From Halobacillus litoralis (lineage in GTDB: Bacteria; Bacillota; Bacilli; Bacillales; Halobacillaceae): DNA of 64,000 bases. Below the pieces are notes generated by a model that saw only the letters and a program-made list of their open reading frames with translations, had not been told where the DNA came from and made no database searches. This document shows, one piece after another, positions 46,947 to 57,670 of the stretch. Position 1 is the stretch's first letter; each line of letters begins with the position of its first letter. The DNA is taken from positions 310,001 to 374,000 of the forward strand of contig NZ_JAIVKN010000003.1 of NCBI RefSeq assembly GCF_020524025.1, given 5' to 3'. The position numbers and the translations under genes were made by a program.

Positions 46947-47941
46947 TTCGGGATGTAAACAATCTGTCCAGGTGAAACATCATCTTCGTAATCGTTCACT
47001 CGCTCAAGCTGTTTCAAGGATACATCATACTTTTCAGCGATGGATGACAGCGTTTCTTCTTCCTGGGCAATATACATTTTCATTTGAGTATACGTGTCTT
47101 CTCTATTTGGAAATAGATGTTTAAATATCTGTTTAATGCCATCCATGCCACCAGGAGCCTCCACACTCTCTTTTGACTCTGCACTGGATTCGGATGACTC
47201 TTCTACACTCACTTCCCCCCAGTCCGCTGTACTTTCAGAAGAAGATTCTGATTCAGAAGGGCTCTCCTGCTGAACATTTTCTGGCACATGGCCGAAAAAC
47301 TCAGGAAAACTCTGTGACTTTTTATAAAACCAGCGGCCACCATCTTCTTCTTTTTCTGTCTCATCCTTTTGTTCCTGATTGTTATTAATTCTAAAAATCG
47401 GCACTTCTCTCTCTGGTAGAACAGGATGTGCCTCTTCTGTTTGCTCCTTCATGCTCACAGGACCTACTGTTGCTGACTCATCGAACTCATTAGAGTTAGC
47501 CGCCTTGGTTTCTTTTTCTTCCACACCATTAATAGTCACTTGAGCATGAAGACGTAGCTGGCGGGCAGCAGGAAGTTCATAGTCAAACGTCTCAATATCT
47601 ATTAGTACATCCTCTAAATTTGAAACTCTTTCCAACGGAACGGTGATTTCAACAGGGAAAGCATGTGAAAACAGGTGGACGCCGCCTTCTGATGGCTCTA
47701 CACGTTCCATTACACGAACGGATGAAGACGATGGACTTTCATCTGCGAAAGGCTCTGAACCGATTGGGATGTATTCTCCAGCTAAATCCACCGTCCCTTT
47801 TAATCGAACTTCATCTCCAAGCTCTTCAATCGAAATTTCAGGTTCCAAAGATATGCCGATCAGTTCACGTACGCCCTGTCCTTCCTTGAACCATATAGAT
47901 TCATCTAAGTAAAATGAAAAGACATTTTGTTTATTTTGCAA
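46943..47941 (-). CDS. spoVID: SpoVID-like spore coat encasement protein
   Basis: A 332-residue protein. The N-terminal beta-rich domain (about 1-130: VFSFYLDESIWFKEGQGVREL, then LKGTVDLAGEY) is typical of SpoVID. A long acidic, Ser/Glu-rich linker (about 145-285) and a C-terminal LysM-type domain (about 287-332: MYIAQEEETLSSIAEKYDV, SPGQIVYIPN) follow. Translation starts at TTG, eight bases after GGGAGGG. SpoVID binds SafA and drives coat encasement. B. subtilis has ysxE next; that gene is absent here. Confidence 0.9.
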   Translation of the reverse strand: MQNKQNVFSFYLDESIWFKEGQGVRELIGISLEPEISIEELGDEVRLKGTVDLAGEYIPIGSEPFADESPSSSSVRVMERVEPSEGGVHLFSHAFPVEITVPLERVSNLEDVLIDIETFDYELPAARQLRLHAQVTINGVEEKETKAANSNEFDESATVGPVSMKEQTEEAHPVLPEREVPIFRINNNQEQKDETEKEEDGGRWFYKKSQSFPEFFGHVPENVQQESPSESESSSESTADWGEVSVEESSESSAESKESVEAPGGMDGIKQIFKHLFPNREDTYTQMKMYIAQEEETLSSIAEKYDVSLKQLERVNDYEDDVSPGQIVYIPN

Positions 47942-48039
47942 TATTTAGTCCCTCCCTAAGGTAATCAACACGATTCACTATTAACACCTTATGCGAGAGT
48001 TATAGTTATATACATGGAGTCTCGTCTCAAAGAAAACAA

Positions 48040-48070
48040 AAAACGCATGAGGACATGCCTCATGCGTTTT
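48040..48070 (-). terminator. Terminator of the hem operon
   Basis: A perfect 13-bp stem (AAAACGCATGAGG / CCTCATGCGTTTT) with a five-base loop and U-run on minus, just after hemL. Confidence 0.93.
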
Positions 48071-48075
48071 AATGT

Positions 48076-49362
48076 TTATTTAATTGTAGAGAAAACTTTT
48101 TCCGCAGCACGGATTGTGTTCTCAATGTCTTCATCTGTATGTTTCACAGAAAGGAACAAACCTTCAAACTGGGAAGGAGGAAGATAAATGCCCTCTTGAA
48201 TCATACCCTGGAAGTATTTCGTGAACAGATCGAGATCAGAGTGATTAGCTGTTTCAAAGTTCGTCACAGGTTCATTCGTGAAGAAGAAACCAACCATAGA
48301 TCCGGCACGGTTCACAGTCAGGGGAATATCATATTTCTTTGCTGCAGATTGATATCCCTCAATGAGACGGTCGACTTTCTTATTTATTGAGGCATAAGCT
48401 TCTTCAGTCATGGAAGAAATGGTCTGATATCCCGCTGTCATAGCTAAAGGATTACCAGACAACGTTCCTGCCTGGTAGATATCACCGACCGGCGCAATAC
48501 GTTCCATTATTTCCCGCTTTCCTCCGTATGCTCCTACAGGCAGACCTCCGCCAATGACTTTACCAAGGCATGTCATATCAGGAGTTACCCCGAAATGCCC
48601 TTGAGCACTATGGTATCCGACGCGGAACCCTGTCATAACTTCATCAAAAATCAACACGGTTCCATTCGTTTCTGTCAGCTGGCGTAATTCCTGCAGAAAA
48701 CCGTCATTAGGAGGGACCACGCCCATATTCCCTGATACAGGTTCAATAATGACAGCAGCTAAATCATCCCCGTATTGTTCAAAAACATAACGGACGCTTT
48801 CTATATCATTGTAGGGGACAGTAATCGTATTTTGAGCAATAGATTCTGGTACTCCCGGAGAATCTGGCAGACCAAGGGTAGCCACACCGGAACCAGCCTT
48901 AATTAGCAAGGAATCTCCATGACCATGGTAGTTCCCCTCAAATTTAAGGATTTTATCCCGACCTGTATAACCTCGAGCGACACGTAAAGCACTCATAGTT
49001 GCTTCTGTGCCGGAGTTCACCATGCGCAGCATTTCCACAGACGGTACACGTTCTCTCACAAGGTCTGCAAGCTGATTCTCAATTTCTGTCGGTGCTCCGA
49101 AACTTGTCCCATGCTCGGTTACTTTCTTTAAAGATTCAACTACTTTTTCGTCCGCGTGTCCAAGAATGAGAGGACCAAAACTTAGTACATAGTCGATGTA
49201 CTCATTTCCATCAACGTCGTAAAGTTTGGAGCCTTTCCCTTTCTCCATAAAAATGGGATCCATTTGAACAGACTTAAAAGCACGTACAGGAGAGTTCACT
49301 CCTCCGGGCATTAATTCTACCGCTTCCTTATAAGCCGCTTTTGAACGATCAAAATTCTTCAT
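48076..49362 (-). CDS. hemL: Glutamate-1-semialdehyde 2,1-aminomutase
   Basis: A 428-residue PLP enzyme converting glutamate-1-semialdehyde to 5-aminolevulinate. The PLP-binding lysine is in [17 protein letters not shown] (about 267). [12 protein letters not shown] and [16 protein letters not shown] are other landmarks. The ATG is used because GGAAGGG lies eight bases upstream; a GTG three codons earlier overlaps that site. It is the last gene of hemAXCDBL. Confidence 0.96.
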   Translation of the reverse strand: MKNFDRSKAAYKEAVELMPGGVNSPVRAFKSVQMDPIFMEKGKGSKLYDVDGNEYIDYVLSFGPLILGHADEKVVESLKKVTEHGTSFGAPTEIENQLADLVRERVPSVEMLRMVNSGTEATMSALRVARGYTGRDKILKFEGNYHGHGDSLLIKAGSGVATLGLPDSPGVPESIAQNTITVPYNDIESVRYVFEQYGDDLAAVIIEPVSGNMGVVPPNDGFLQELRQLTETNGTVLIFDEVMTGFRVGYHSAQGHFGVTPDMTCLGKVIGGGLPVGAYGGKREIMERIAPVGDIYQAGTLSGNPLAMTAGYQTISSMTEEAYASINKKVDRLIEGYQSAAKKYDIPLTVNRAGSMVGFFFTNEPVTNFETANHSDLDLFTKYFQGMIQEGIYLPPSQFEGLFLSVKHTDEDIENTIRAAEKVFSTIK

Positions 49363-49389
49363 AACCTGCACCCTTCCTTCACTTCAAGT

Positions 49390-50367
49390 TTATTGGTTTA
49401 ACCACTTGGCTGCATCTTTAGCGAAATAAGTAATAATTAAATCGGCGCCCGCACGCTTCATCGCTGTCAGCTTCTCAAGAACAATCTCCTGCTCATTGAC
49501 CCAGCCATTTTGTGCTGCAGCTTTAATCATCGAATACTCCCCACTGACATTATAAGCGACTAAAGGAAGGTTAAAGCGATCCTTAACCTCCCGCATAATA
49601 TCCAAATAAGCCAAGGCAGGTTTCACGATTAGAAAGTCTGCACCTTCCTGGACGTCTGATTCCGCTTCCCTTATCGCTTCCAGGCGGTTGGAAGGATCCA
49701 TCTGATAAGCACGTCTGTCACCAAACTGTGGTGAACTGTGGGCCGCATCACGGAAAGGACCGTAAAAGGAAGACGCATACTTCACAGCATACGACATGAC
49801 CGGAATATGACTAAAACCTGCCTCATCAAGGCCTTGTCTGATAGCTGCAACAAAACCGTCCATCATATTTGAGGGAGCAATAATGTCTGCACCGGCTTCG
49901 GCTTGAGTAACAGCTGTTTTTGTAATATAAGTAAGAGATTCATCATTAGCGATGTCCCCATCACGCACAACACCACAGTGCCCGTGATCGGTGTATTGGC
50001 AGAGGCAGGTATCCGCTATAACGGTCAAAGAAGGTACCTCTTCCTTAATTTGGCGAATCGCACGCTGTACGATACCATGCTCATGATACGCCTGGCTGCC
50101 TACTTCGTCTTTCTCGTTAGGAACTCCAAAAACAATAACAGAGCGAATATCTAGGTTAACAAGCTCCTGCATTTCCTCTGTCAGATAATCCAGAGAAACT
50201 TGATGAACTCCAGGCATCGAAGAAACAGGATTTTTTATCCCTTCTCCTTCGACTACAAAAATAGGGAAAATCAAGTCTTCTGTACGTAAATGAGTCTCTC
50301 TGACAAGTGCCCGCATGGATTCTGTCCGACGCAGACGACGATGCCGTTTAAATTGTAAGTCTTTCAT
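49390..50367 (-). CDS. hemB: Porphobilinogen synthase
   Basis: A 325-residue 5-aminolevulinate dehydratase joining two aminolevulinates. Zinc cysteines are in [14 protein letters not shown] (about 119-132). The active-site lysines lie in [15 protein letters not shown] and [13 protein letters not shown]. It is between hemD and hemL, 27 and 2 bases away. Confidence 0.96.
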   Translation of the reverse strand: MKDLQFKRHRRLRRTESMRALVRETHLRTEDLIFPIFVVEGEGIKNPVSSMPGVHQVSLDYLTEEMQELVNLDIRSVIVFGVPNEKDEVGSQAYHEHGIVQRAIRQIKEEVPSLTVIADTCLCQYTDHGHCGVVRDGDIANDESLTYITKTAVTQAEAGADIIAPSNMMDGFVAAIRQGLDEAGFSHIPVMSYAVKYASSFYGPFRDAAHSSPQFGDRRAYQMDPSNRLEAIREAESDVQEGADFLIVKPALAYLDIMREVKDRFNLPLVAYNVSGEYSMIKAAAQNGWVNEQEIVLEKLTAMKRAGADLIITYFAKDAAKWLNQ

Positions 50368-50369
50368 AA

Positions 50370-51143
50370 TTATCGTTTCCCTTCATTAGAAAAATAGCAA
50401 ACCATCTCTTCAAACATATGTTGAATTGTATACTGCAAAGGAACCATGACATTTTTAAAACCGTGGCTCCGGGCCTTTTCAGCTGTTGTAGGTCCAATAC
50501 AAAAACACGGAAGGTCCAATCCTTTTTGGTCCGTCCCTTTAACAATTGATAAGAAAGCTTGAATCGTGGACGGACTCGTAAACGTAAGCGCGTCCAGATC
50601 GTTGTCTGAAATCCATTTTCTTATCTTTTTTTGATCGTCTTTCACTAGTAGAGTATCATACACGGTGAGAGATTGAAAAAATACGCCCTTGTCCTTGAAA
50701 TAAGTTGGGAGAACATCCCGCGATCGATTCCCTCTTATGTAAAGAATGTTTCCCGGATCAGGATACTGTTGGAAAAACTCACTCCCCATTTTATCTGCGC
50801 GGTAAAGAGTCGGCAGAAAATCAGCTTCATATCCGTGGTCCTGTAACGCCCGTTTTGTTTTTGAACCAATAATAGCGATGTTCATTTGTTTGGGAAAGAT
50901 CACTTTGTATTTTTTTAACAGTTCGAAAAAAAACTTCACGGCATTGGAGCTTGTTAAAAAAATCCAAGAGTAGTCGTGAAGTTCATGAAGAGTCTTTTCG
51001 TGAGACTCCGAATCATTTAATTGGAAAGTAAGAAGAGGAGTATGACGTACAACTCCTCCTTTTCCTTCAATCATTTCTGTGAAACGCCTTGCCTGGGATT
51101 TTCCTCGCGTTACGAGAACTTTCTTCCCTTGCAACGGCTGCAT
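50370..51143 (-). CDS. hemD: Uroporphyrinogen-III synthase
   Basis: A 257-residue enzyme that closes hydroxymethylbilane into uroporphyrinogen III. Family segments are [43 protein letters not shown] and [13 protein letters not shown]. Sequence conservation is low in this family, but the order hemC-hemD-hemB and one-base overlap with hemC fix the call. Confidence 0.93.
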   Translation of the reverse strand: MQPLQGKKVLVTRGKSQARRFTEMIEGKGGVVRHTPLLTFQLNDSESHEKTLHELHDYSWIFLTSSNAVKFFFELLKKYKVIFPKQMNIAIIGSKTKRALQDHGYEADFLPTLYRADKMGSEFFQQYPDPGNILYIRGNRSRDVLPTYFKDKGVFFQSLTVYDTLLVKDDQKKIRKWISDNDLDALTFTSPSTIQAFLSIVKGTDQKGLDLPCFCIGPTTAEKARSHGFKNVMVPLQYTIQHMFEEMVCYFSNEGKR

Positions 51144-52072
51144 TATTGATCATACTCCTCTTTAGCACGATCAACAATCTCTTGTGCCCCTTGCTCTTTC
51201 AAGCGGTCAGCTGCTTCCTTACCAACCTCAATAGGATCTTTCCCTGATACAGTCTCATGAAGAATCGTCTTCCCATCAGGAGTTCCAACTAAGGCAGTTA
51301 AGACAATTTCCTCTCCTTTGCGGTAGGCGTACCCTCCAATAGGGACCTGGCACCCGCCATTTAAGTCATGAAGGAATTTACGTTCTGCCGCTACAGTCGT
51401 TTCTGTATATTCATGATTCAATTCGAGAAGGAATTGACGAAGCTCTGAGTCATTTTCCCGGCACTGAATAGCTAGAGCACCTTGTCCAACAGCTGGAACA
51501 CATACATCAGGCTCTAAATATTCCGTTACAACGTCGTCATCCCACCCCATGCGTTTTAATCCTGCAGCAGCCAGGACAATGGCATCATAGTTTTCCTCTT
51601 TCAATTTCCGGAGGCGGGTATCGATGTTTCCACGGATCCACTGAATTTCAAGGTCAGGACGGACAGCTTTAATCTGAGATCCTCGACGCAGACTGCTTGT
51701 CCCGACAACGGCTCCTTCTGGAAGATCCTTTAGGGCCACATGACCATTCGATACAAAAGCATCTCTATGGTCTTCGCGAATAGGAACAGATGCGACTGTT
51801 AGACCTTCTGCCACGACAGCAGGCATATCTTTCATACTATGGACAGCCATATCAATTTCCCCGTCATACATCGCCTGTTCAATTTCTTTGATGAAGAGAC
51901 CTTTTCCGCCCACTTTAGATAAAGTGACATCAAGGATTTGATCCCCTTTGGTTGTAATACGTTTAATTTCAAACTCATAAGAAGGGTCAATCTGTTTCAA
52001 TTGTTCAATGACCCATTCTGTTTGAGTAATAGCCAATTTACTTTTTCGCGAGCCGATGACGATTTTTCTCAT
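51143..52072 (-). CDS. hemC: Hydroxymethylbilane synthase
   Basis: A 309-residue porphobilinogen deaminase. [15 protein letters not shown] at the start, [12 protein letters not shown], and [13 protein letters not shown] with the cysteine that carries the dipyrromethane cofactor (about 241) are present. It overlaps hemD by one base. Confidence 0.97.
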   Translation of the reverse strand: MRKIVIGSRKSKLAITQTEWVIEQLKQIDPSYEFEIKRITTKGDQILDVTLSKVGGKGLFIKEIEQAMYDGEIDMAVHSMKDMPAVVAEGLTVASVPIREDHRDAFVSNGHVALKDLPEGAVVGTSSLRRGSQIKAVRPDLEIQWIRGNIDTRLRKLKEENYDAIVLAAAGLKRMGWDDDVVTEYLEPDVCVPAVGQGALAIQCRENDSELRQFLLELNHEYTETTVAAERKFLHDLNGGCQVPIGGYAYRKGEEIVLTALVGTPDGKTILHETVSGKDPIEVGKEAADRLKEQGAQEIVDRAKEEYDQ

Positions 52073-52090
52073 AGTGTGTTCCTCCTCTTA

Positions 52091-52909
52091 CTAAAAGTGA
52101 AAGTTAGATAGTGATCCAAATAAAAAGAAGTTAATCAATAAAAATAGAAAAGCTGCTGCATTGAATAATGAAATCGTACGGCCCTGGTAACCCTTGACGA
52201 TGCGTAAAAATAAATAAACGACATAGACAACTAAAACCAGAAAGGAACCAAGCGTCTTGAAGTCATACCAATAGAAGATATCTGTTGAAACATACCCCCA
52301 TACTACTCCAAGAATAATGGCTATAAGCAGCAGTGGAATCCCAAGAATAACGGCGATATAAGAAAAGTGATCGAGCTTTGTCAAGTCACCCAGCCGGAAC
52401 AATTTGGCGTTCCATTTCTTTTTCTTTAACAGACGATACTGGAGTAAGTACATGATAGAAAAAATAAAGGAGAGGGTAAAAAAACCATATGAAACAATTG
52501 CCAGGCTGATATGGATGACAAGAAGTTCATTGACGAGGGCAATCCCCCGATTCTCCAGAACATTTTGTGCCCTTGTGGATATATGAATAATCATGATTAG
52601 AAAACCAACCACATTCGTGAAGAACACCAGAAAATCCACTTTAAATAGTCGGTTAATGATCAAGGAAAAGGTCACAAGAATCCATGCATAAAAGTAAAGT
52701 CCGTCATACACGGTCATAATTGGAAAGTTCTCTTTTATGAAAAGCTGGGAAAGCAGGAAGAAACTTTGCAAAACCCAAACCATACTAAGTAACCAGAAGG
52801 CAATCACATTTGCCTTCCGGTTATTTTGCACAAAGTCGATGAAATACCCAATTAGACTCAATCCGTAGAGGAAAAGGATGAGTTCATACACCCATTTAAG
52901 TTCAAGCAT
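52091..52909 (-). CDS. hemX: HemX, CcsA-like membrane protein
   Basis: A 272-residue membrane protein with about eight helices, in the cytochrome c assembly (CcsA/CcmC) superfamily. HLSxA-type HISLAIVSYGFFTLSFIFSIMYLLQ is the clearest match. In B. subtilis HemX lowers HemA protein levels. The start is ATG eight bases after AAGGTGG; a GTG four codons upstream overlaps the site. It lies between hemA and hemC. Confidence 0.92.
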   Translation of the reverse strand: MLELKWVYELILFLYGLSLIGYFIDFVQNNRKANVIAFWLLSMVWVLQSFFLLSQLFIKENFPIMTVYDGLYFYAWILVTFSLIINRLFKVDFLVFFTNVVGFLIMIIHISTRAQNVLENRGIALVNELLVIHISLAIVSYGFFTLSFIFSIMYLLQYRLLKKKKWNAKLFRLGDLTKLDHFSYIAVILGIPLLLIAIILGVVWGYVSTDIFYWYDFKTLGSFLVLVVYVVYLFLRIVKGYQGRTISLFNAAAFLFLLINFFLFGSLSNFHF

Positions 52910-52922
52910 TGGATTTCCCACC

Positions 52923-54296
52923 TTATGATTGCATCATAGGGCTGATGATTGAAACCGAATCACTTGCCTCTGTATTGTTTTTCACCTTAGTGTTGTTCTT
53001 TTTTTCTTGAAGTTCGACCTCTTTTTCCACCTGTTCTTCAATCCCGAAGATCTGAGTGAACAAACGAAGAGTATCTTCAGAATCAGGCTGAGCAGCTAAT
53101 TCTTTCGCTTGAGAAATCGGGTCTTTCAGCATTTGGTTAATGATACTTTTCGTATGCTTATTTAACACTTTTCGCTCACGCTCGCTGAGTTCAGGCATTT
53201 TCCGTTCAATGCTTTTCATCGTTTCTGCTTGAATATTCAGTGCCTTTGAACGAAGAGCCGAGATGACCGGTACTACACCAATAGTTTGAAGCCATTGTTT
53301 AAACTGGACGATTTCAGCTTCAATCATAATCTCAATTTCTTCTGCTGCCTGTTTACGCAAAGCTAAGTTAGCATCTACAATCCCTTGTAAATCATCAATG
53401 TCATACAAAAAGACACTCTCAAGTGTATCCATTTGCGGGTCAAGATCCCGTGGGACTGCAATATCTACAAAGAACAAAGGCTTGCCTTTTCTCTTTTTAT
53501 GAATTGGTTCCATTTGTTCTTTTGTCACTACGTAATCTGTAGCGCCTGTTGAACTGATGACGATATCCGCGTCGGCCAGCACTTCCCCTAGTTCGTCCAT
53601 CGTTTTTGCATAGCCATTAAACTGGGCAGCTACGGATTCTGCTTTGGATAAAGTACGATTCACCACAGAAACTTTCCGAACTCCCGACCCATGGAGGTTT
53701 TTGGCTGCTAATTCACCCATTTTCCCCGCTCCAAGAATAACGATATGCTTGTGGACAAGGTCTCCAAAGATTTTACGGGCAAGTTCTACAGCTGCGTAAC
53801 TGACGGATACAGCGTTTTCACCGATTTCTGTGTCCTTGTGAGCTTGTTTAGCCATCGTTACGGCCTGTCTGAAAAGTTGATTGAAAATCGTTCCGGTTGT
53901 TCCAGCTTCCTGGGCGCGTGTAAATGCCTGCTTCATTTGTCCCAAAATCTGTGTCTCACCAAGAACCATAGAATCCAAACCAGAAGTTACCTTAAGAAGG
54001 TGCTCCATAGCTCCATCAGTCTCATAAATAGAAAGAAAAGGAGAAAAATCTTCCTTATCCACCTGAAACCAATCCGCCATGAACTGCTTAATATAGTAAC
54101 GACCCGTGTGGAGTTGATCCACCACAGCGTATATTTCCGTACGATTGCATGTAGAAATAATCACATTCTCCAGTACGCTTTTTTGAGCGTTGAGCTGCTG
54201 CATAGCTTCATCCAGCTGCTCTTCATGAAATGTGAGCCTCTCTCTAATTTCCACAGGGGCTGTTTTATAATTAAGACCGACAGCTAAAATGTGCAT
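52923..54296 (-). CDS. hemA: Glutamyl-tRNA reductase
   Basis: A 457-residue NADPH enzyme that reduces glutamyl-tRNA, the first tetrapyrrole step. The start is at [16 protein letters not shown], seven bases after GGGGGT; 27 upstream in-frame codons are untranslated leader. The catalytic cysteine is in [12 protein letters not shown] (about 49), and the Rossmann loop is [21 protein letters not shown] at 54342-54347 is a candidate -10, but its -35 is poor. It leads hemAXCDBL; PerR control as in B. subtilis was not confirmed. Confidence 0.97.
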   Translation of the reverse strand: MHILAVGLNYKTAPVEIRERLTFHEEQLDEAMQQLNAQKSVLENVIISTCNRTEIYAVVDQLHTGRYYIKQFMADWFQVDKEDFSPFLSIYETDGAMEHLLKVTSGLDSMVLGETQILGQMKQAFTRAQEAGTTGTIFNQLFRQAVTMAKQAHKDTEIGENAVSVSYAAVELARKIFGDLVHKHIVILGAGKMGELAAKNLHGSGVRKVSVVNRTLSKAESVAAQFNGYAKTMDELGEVLADADIVISSTGATDYVVTKEQMEPIHKKRKGKPLFFVDIAVPRDLDPQMDTLESVFLYDIDDLQGIVDANLALRKQAAEEIEIMIEAEIVQFKQWLQTIGVVPVISALRSKALNIQAETMKSIERKMPELSERERKVLNKHTKSIINQMLKDPISQAKELAAQPDSEDTLRLFTQIFGIEEQVEKEVELQEKKNNTKVKNNTEASDSVSIISPMMQS

Positions 54297-54536
54297 TTCA
54301 TCTACCCCCATTAAACGTTCAAAACTTATCACATATCCATTATTATAGCACAAAAATCTCAATATTTTTGGTTCCAAATATGAACAGATTTTGAAACTGG
54401 TATGATAGGATAAGATTAGATCATATCAAAAAATCACAAATGTTTTAGAAAGTCTTTAAATGTTAATCCGACTGTAATATATCAAATCAAGAAGACAATC
54501 GCAAGGAACCGGCTTTTTATTTTACCGCGTCAGGAT

Positions 54537-55028
54537 GTGAGTTATTTGAATAAAAATCATTCTTTAGTCGGCTTTATGCTGATCGGACTGGGCGTATACT
54601 TTTTACTTCGTCATCTCAATATACCCGAGCTCTCCCCATTCTACTCATGGCCTTCTCTTTTAGTTATCATAGGATTATCTTTTCTTATACATAGCTATAT
54701 GCTTAAGGATTATTCCAACCTATTTACTGGAGGCTTAATCTTTGGGTTAGGTGTTCATTTCCTCGGCGTCCAACAGCTTTCCTTCTGGATTGATCATTGG
54801 GGCGTCTATCTTTTAATCATTGGAGGAGCATTTCTTCTTCAATATCAGAAGTTAAGAAAAGGGCTGCTGCCAGGTTTAATTCTAGTTGGAATTGGAGCTT
54901 TCTCCCTTTGGGCCCCGACCAATCCAGGATGGTTTTCATGGATACAAAAGCTCTTTTTATTGATTGAAAACTTCTGGCCGTTTGTTTTAATTATTTTTGG
55001 AGTTTATTTATTGAAGAAAAAAACATAA
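54537..55028 (+). CDS. LiaI/LiaF-like multi-helix membrane protein (YsxD position)
   Basis: A 163-residue protein with about seven closely spaced hydrophobic stretches and repeated FxxGLIxxGLGVHFL-like patterns, as in LiaI/LiaF transmembrane regions. The frame opens at GTG; a TTG three codons later (54546) is better spaced from AGGA and gives MNKNHSLVGFMLIG, so the start is uncertain. B. subtilis ysxD, of similar size, lies at this spot by my recollection. Function unknown. Confidence 0.75.
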   Translation: MSYLNKNHSLVGFMLIGLGVYFLLRHLNIPELSPFYSWPSLLVIIGLSFLIHSYMLKDYSNLFTGGLIFGLGVHFLGVQQLSFWIDHWGVYLLIIGGAFLLQYQKLRKGLLPGLILVGIGAFSLWAPTNPGWFSWIQKLFLLIENFWPFVLIIFGVYLLKKKT

Positions 55029-55060
55029 ACAAGGCGGCCTCACGGCCGCCTTGTTTATGT
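55023..55060. terminator. Strong bidirectional terminator after the ysxD-like gene
   Basis: A perfect 17-bp stem (CATAAACAAGGCGGCC plus flanking A/T) with a TCAC loop, between the ysxD-like gene and the convergent ABC transporter operon. Confidence 0.88.
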
Positions 55061-55073
55061 TCTATGCCTTCAT

Positions 55074-55808
55074 TTATAAGATGGAACTTAAGAAGGCCTG
55101 TGTGCGTTCTTCTTTTGGATTTTCAAAGATATCTTTGGGTGCACCTGTTTCTACAATTTTTCCGTCATGCATATAAACCACACGATCTGCCACTTCTCGC
55201 GCAAAACCCATCTCATGGGTAACAACAACCATCGTCATTCCCTCTTTGGCGAGATCTTTCATGGTTTGGAGCACTTCCCCGACTAACTCAGGGTCTAAAG
55301 CAGACGTTGGCTCATCAAATAACATAATTTCAGGTTTCATAGCCAAAGCCCTTGCAATAGCCACACGCTGTTTCTGTCCTCCGGAAAGTCTTGAAGGGTA
55401 ATCTCCTGCTTTGTCTCCAAGACCGACTTTTTCAAGAAGTTCCTGCCCTTCTTTTTTCGCTTGTGCTTTTGGAATTCCTTTCACCTGGGTTGGCGCTTCG
55501 ATAACGTTCCCCAGAACAGTCTTGTGAGGAAACAGATTGAAATGCTGAAAAACCATGCCAACTTGCTGGCGGACTTCGTTCAAATTATCTTTTTTCGGGT
55601 TAATTTCCTTCCCTTTCAAATAAAGCTCTCCACTATTTTTCATTTCTAAATAGTTTAAACAGCGAAGCATGGTACTTTTCCCTGAACCACTGGCACCAAT
55701 AAGGACGACCACTTCACTTTCTTTCACTTGAAAATCAACATCTTTTAGGACGTGTAAATCACCAAAGTATTTATTTAATTTATTTACCTGTATCATATAT
55801 TCAGACAA
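55074..55808 (-). CDS. Amino-acid ABC transporter ATP-binding protein (GlnQ family)
   Basis: A 244-residue ABC ATPase. Walker A is [11 protein letters not shown] (about 37), the Q-loop is [12 protein letters not shown], the signature [17 protein letters not shown] and Walker [28 protein letters not shown] is typical of polar amino-acid importers. Translation starts at TTG after GAGGAGG. It is third in the operon after the binding protein and permease. Confidence 0.94.
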   Translation of the reverse strand: MSEYMIQVNKLNKYFGDLHVLKDVDFQVKESEVVVLIGASGSGKSTMLRCLNYLEMKNSGELYLKGKEINPKKDNLNEVRQQVGMVFQHFNLFPHKTVLGNVIEAPTQVKGIPKAQAKKEGQELLEKVGLGDKAGDYPSRLSGGQKQRVAIARALAMKPEIMLFDEPTSALDPELVGEVLQTMKDLAKEGMTMVVVTHEMGFAREVADRVVYMHDGKIVETGAPKDIFENPKEERTQAFLSSIL

Positions 55809-55824
55809 TGTTTTCCCTCCTCAA

Positions 55825-56490
55825 TTAGTCGCTCGCAGCCATCTTCTTCTCTATTGCACCAACGACAAGTGTCAGCAGGAAGACTAGAATTAAATACCAT
55901 ACAGCACTGACAAGCAGCCATGTCATATAGTCAAACGTATTGGCTCCTTGGGTAGTGGCTACAGCAAATATTTCCGATACGCCGATAAAAGCAGCTAAGG
56001 ATGAATCTTTCAACCCAATAATAAACTGATTTCCTAATGGAGGCAATGCGCGTCTAAAGGCTTGAGGCAGGATGATACGTCTCATCGTAAGGGTTGTGCT
56101 CATACCAAGAGAACGACCGGCCTCCGTCTGGCCTTTACCTATAGACTGAATAGAACCACGGAAGATCTCGGCGATATATGCGCCATTATGGAAAGCAAGT
56201 CCTAAGGCGACGGACCAAAATCCACTGATCATCCAAATTTCTGTAAGACCGTAATAGAAAACAAAGATCTGTACAATTAAAGGCGTACCCCTGACCACAT
56301 AGATATAAATGTTAGCTATCCATTCCAGGGGTTTTATCTGTGATATTTTCATAAACGCAAACATAAGTCCAATTACAATCGCAATCAGTATGGAAACAGC
56401 CGTTAGTGCAAGCGTCAATTGGGCGGCTTCAAAGAAAATACCGCGGCTGTTAATCAAGGCCTCCCAAAAATTTATAAAATTTAAATACAA
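55825..56490 (-). CDS. Amino-acid ABC transporter permease (HisM family)
   Basis: About 221 residues with five helices. EAGRSLGMSTTLTMRRIILPQA is the EAA loop that contacts the ATPase, and RGTPLIVQIFVFYYG is a family motif. The start is set at TTG, nine bases after GAGGAG. The longer frame would include the hairpin at 56515-56545 and is unlikely. Only one permease gene is present, so it would act as a homodimer. Confidence 0.9.
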   Translation of the reverse strand: MYLNFINFWEALINSRGIFFEAAQLTLALTAVSILIAIVIGLMFAFMKISQIKPLEWIANIYIYVVRGTPLIVQIFVFYYGLTEIWMISGFWSVALGLAFHNGAYIAEIFRGSIQSIGKGQTEAGRSLGMSTTLTMRRIILPQAFRRALPPLGNQFIIGLKDSSLAAFIGVSEIFAVATTQGANTFDYMTWLLVSAVWYLILVFLLTLVVGAIEKKMAASD

Positions 56491-56514
56491 TGCCCTCAAC
56501 TCCTCTGTAATGTC

Positions 56515-56545
56515 AAAAAAGAGCACGCTTCTGCGCACTCTTTTT
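56515..56545 (-). terminator. Hairpin between binding protein and permease genes
   Basis: An 11-12 bp stem (AAAGAGTGCGC / GCGTGCTCTTT on minus, two G-U pairs) with an AGAA loop and six U. It is probably a partial terminator giving more binding protein than permease. Confidence 0.72.
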
Positions 56546-56572
56546 AACTTCGTTCATTCTGAATCTTTTCGA

Positions 56573-57415
56573 TTACTCTGGAACTGTCGTGATGTCTTCT
56601 CCAAAGTATTCTTTACTGATCTCAGTTAGTGTTCCATTCTCCCGAAGTGTCTCTAGAGCTGCATTAATCTCTTCTAATAAAGGTTCATTCTCTTTTGCAA
56701 CAGCAACTGCCTGCTCGCTGCGTTCAATCATTTCTTTCGCTTCAATTTCCAGACCTTTTCCTGAAGCTTCTTTACCAGTTAGAAAATCTGTAATGACGGC
56801 GTCATGGCGGCCTTTAGCTAATGACTGCAGAGCAACGACGTCACTATCATATGTTTTGATATTATCGGTCACTTCTTCTGCATAAGTGCTGTAGGTTGAC
56901 CCTTTAGAAAGAGCAATTTCCTTGCCTTCTAAATCTTCTAAACTTTCAACATCACTATCCGGACGTGTAAAGATTTGAGCACCGGAATAGTAATAAGGGG
57001 TGGAAAAATTCACTTCTTTCTGTCGATCTTCGGTAATTGTATGGCTGGCAACAGCTGCATCAAATCGACCTGTCTTCACACCTTCTACAATACTTGCAAA
57101 CTTTTGTTTCTGTGGGTTCGGTTCAAGTCCAAGCTCTTCTGCAATTGCATTGGCCACATCGATATCAAAACCTTCCATTTCCCCACTGGCATCGGTCATA
57201 CTGAAAGGGCTAAATTCACCTGAAGCAGCAAAGGTGAACTTGCCTTCTTCTACCAATTCATAATCCCTGCTCTCGGAAGCATTCTCATTTTCACTTTCAC
57301 CGGTATCTCCTGAGGATTCTGACCCTCCTTCTCCTTCTTCACTACTTCCACAAGCAGCAACGAAGGTCATCAGAATACCCAGTGCTATCATAAGTAATAA
57401 TTTTTTCATAACCAC
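56573..57415 (-). CDS. Amino-acid ABC transporter substrate-binding lipoprotein
   Basis: About 280 residues with a lipoprotein signal (lipobox FVAAC) and an acidic Ser/Gly/Glu linker. A type 2 solute-binding fold follows: FSPFSMTDASGEMEGFDIDVANAIAEELG, split as FSPFSMTDASGEMEG and FDIDVANAIAEELG; RFDAAVASHTITEDRQKEVNFSTPYY carries the ligand arginine region. It fits the polar or basic amino-acid group. GTG at 57415 is chosen since GAGGGG is eight bases upstream; GTG 57421 and ATG 57409 are alternatives. Confidence 0.9.
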   Translation of the reverse strand: MVMKKLLLMIALGILMTFVAACGSSEEGEGGSESSGDTGESENENASESRDYELVEEGKFTFAASGEFSPFSMTDASGEMEGFDIDVANAIAEELGLEPNPQKQKFASIVEGVKTGRFDAAVASHTITEDRQKEVNFSTPYYYSGAQIFTRPDSDVESLEDLEGKEIALSKGSTYSTYAEEVTDNIKTYDSDVVALQSLAKGRHDAVITDFLTGKEASGKGLEIEAKEMIERSEQAVAVAKENEPLLEEINAALETLRENGTLTEISKEYFGEDITTVPE

Positions 57416-57470
57416 CGACACTTCCCCTCTACCTATTTGTCATCTTTCTGTAATAATAAAGACACTTTAA

Positions 57471-57499
57471 ATTATATAGATTTATCTAATTTTTCCCAA
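57471..57499 (-). promoter_or_regulatory. Predicted promoter of the amino-acid ABC operon
   Basis: TTGGGA (-35) and a perfect TATAAT (-10) are 17 bases apart on minus, about 55 bases before the binding-protein start. The rest of 57500-57634 is AT-rich without a clear element. Confidence 0.65.
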
Positions 57500-57634
57500 A
57501 ATTAAAAGAATACTAAATAAAGCGAAAAACAGCTGTATTTAGAGCTTGTTCTACAAAAGCCTACATATGCTTAGAAATGCACGGAATTACTCATAAATAA
57601 TAAAAATATTCATACATGATAGTGAATAAATATA

Positions 57635-57670
57635 AAAAGACCACTTCCCTTAAAGGAGAAGTGGTCTTTT
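57635..57670 (-). terminator. Terminator downstream of engB
   Basis: A perfect 12-bp stem (AAAAGACCACTT / AAGTGGTCTTTT) with a 12-base loop and U-rich tail on minus, adjoining the engB stop codon. Confidence 0.9.

Noticed and set aside
53745-54287. 180-codon plus-strand frame
   Set aside because: It is antisense to hemA with no ribosome binding site and no family features.
54301-54360. PerR box upstream of hemA
   Set aside because: B. subtilis hemA is PerR-controlled, but only one half-site-like TATAATAAT is visible and no inverted repeat.
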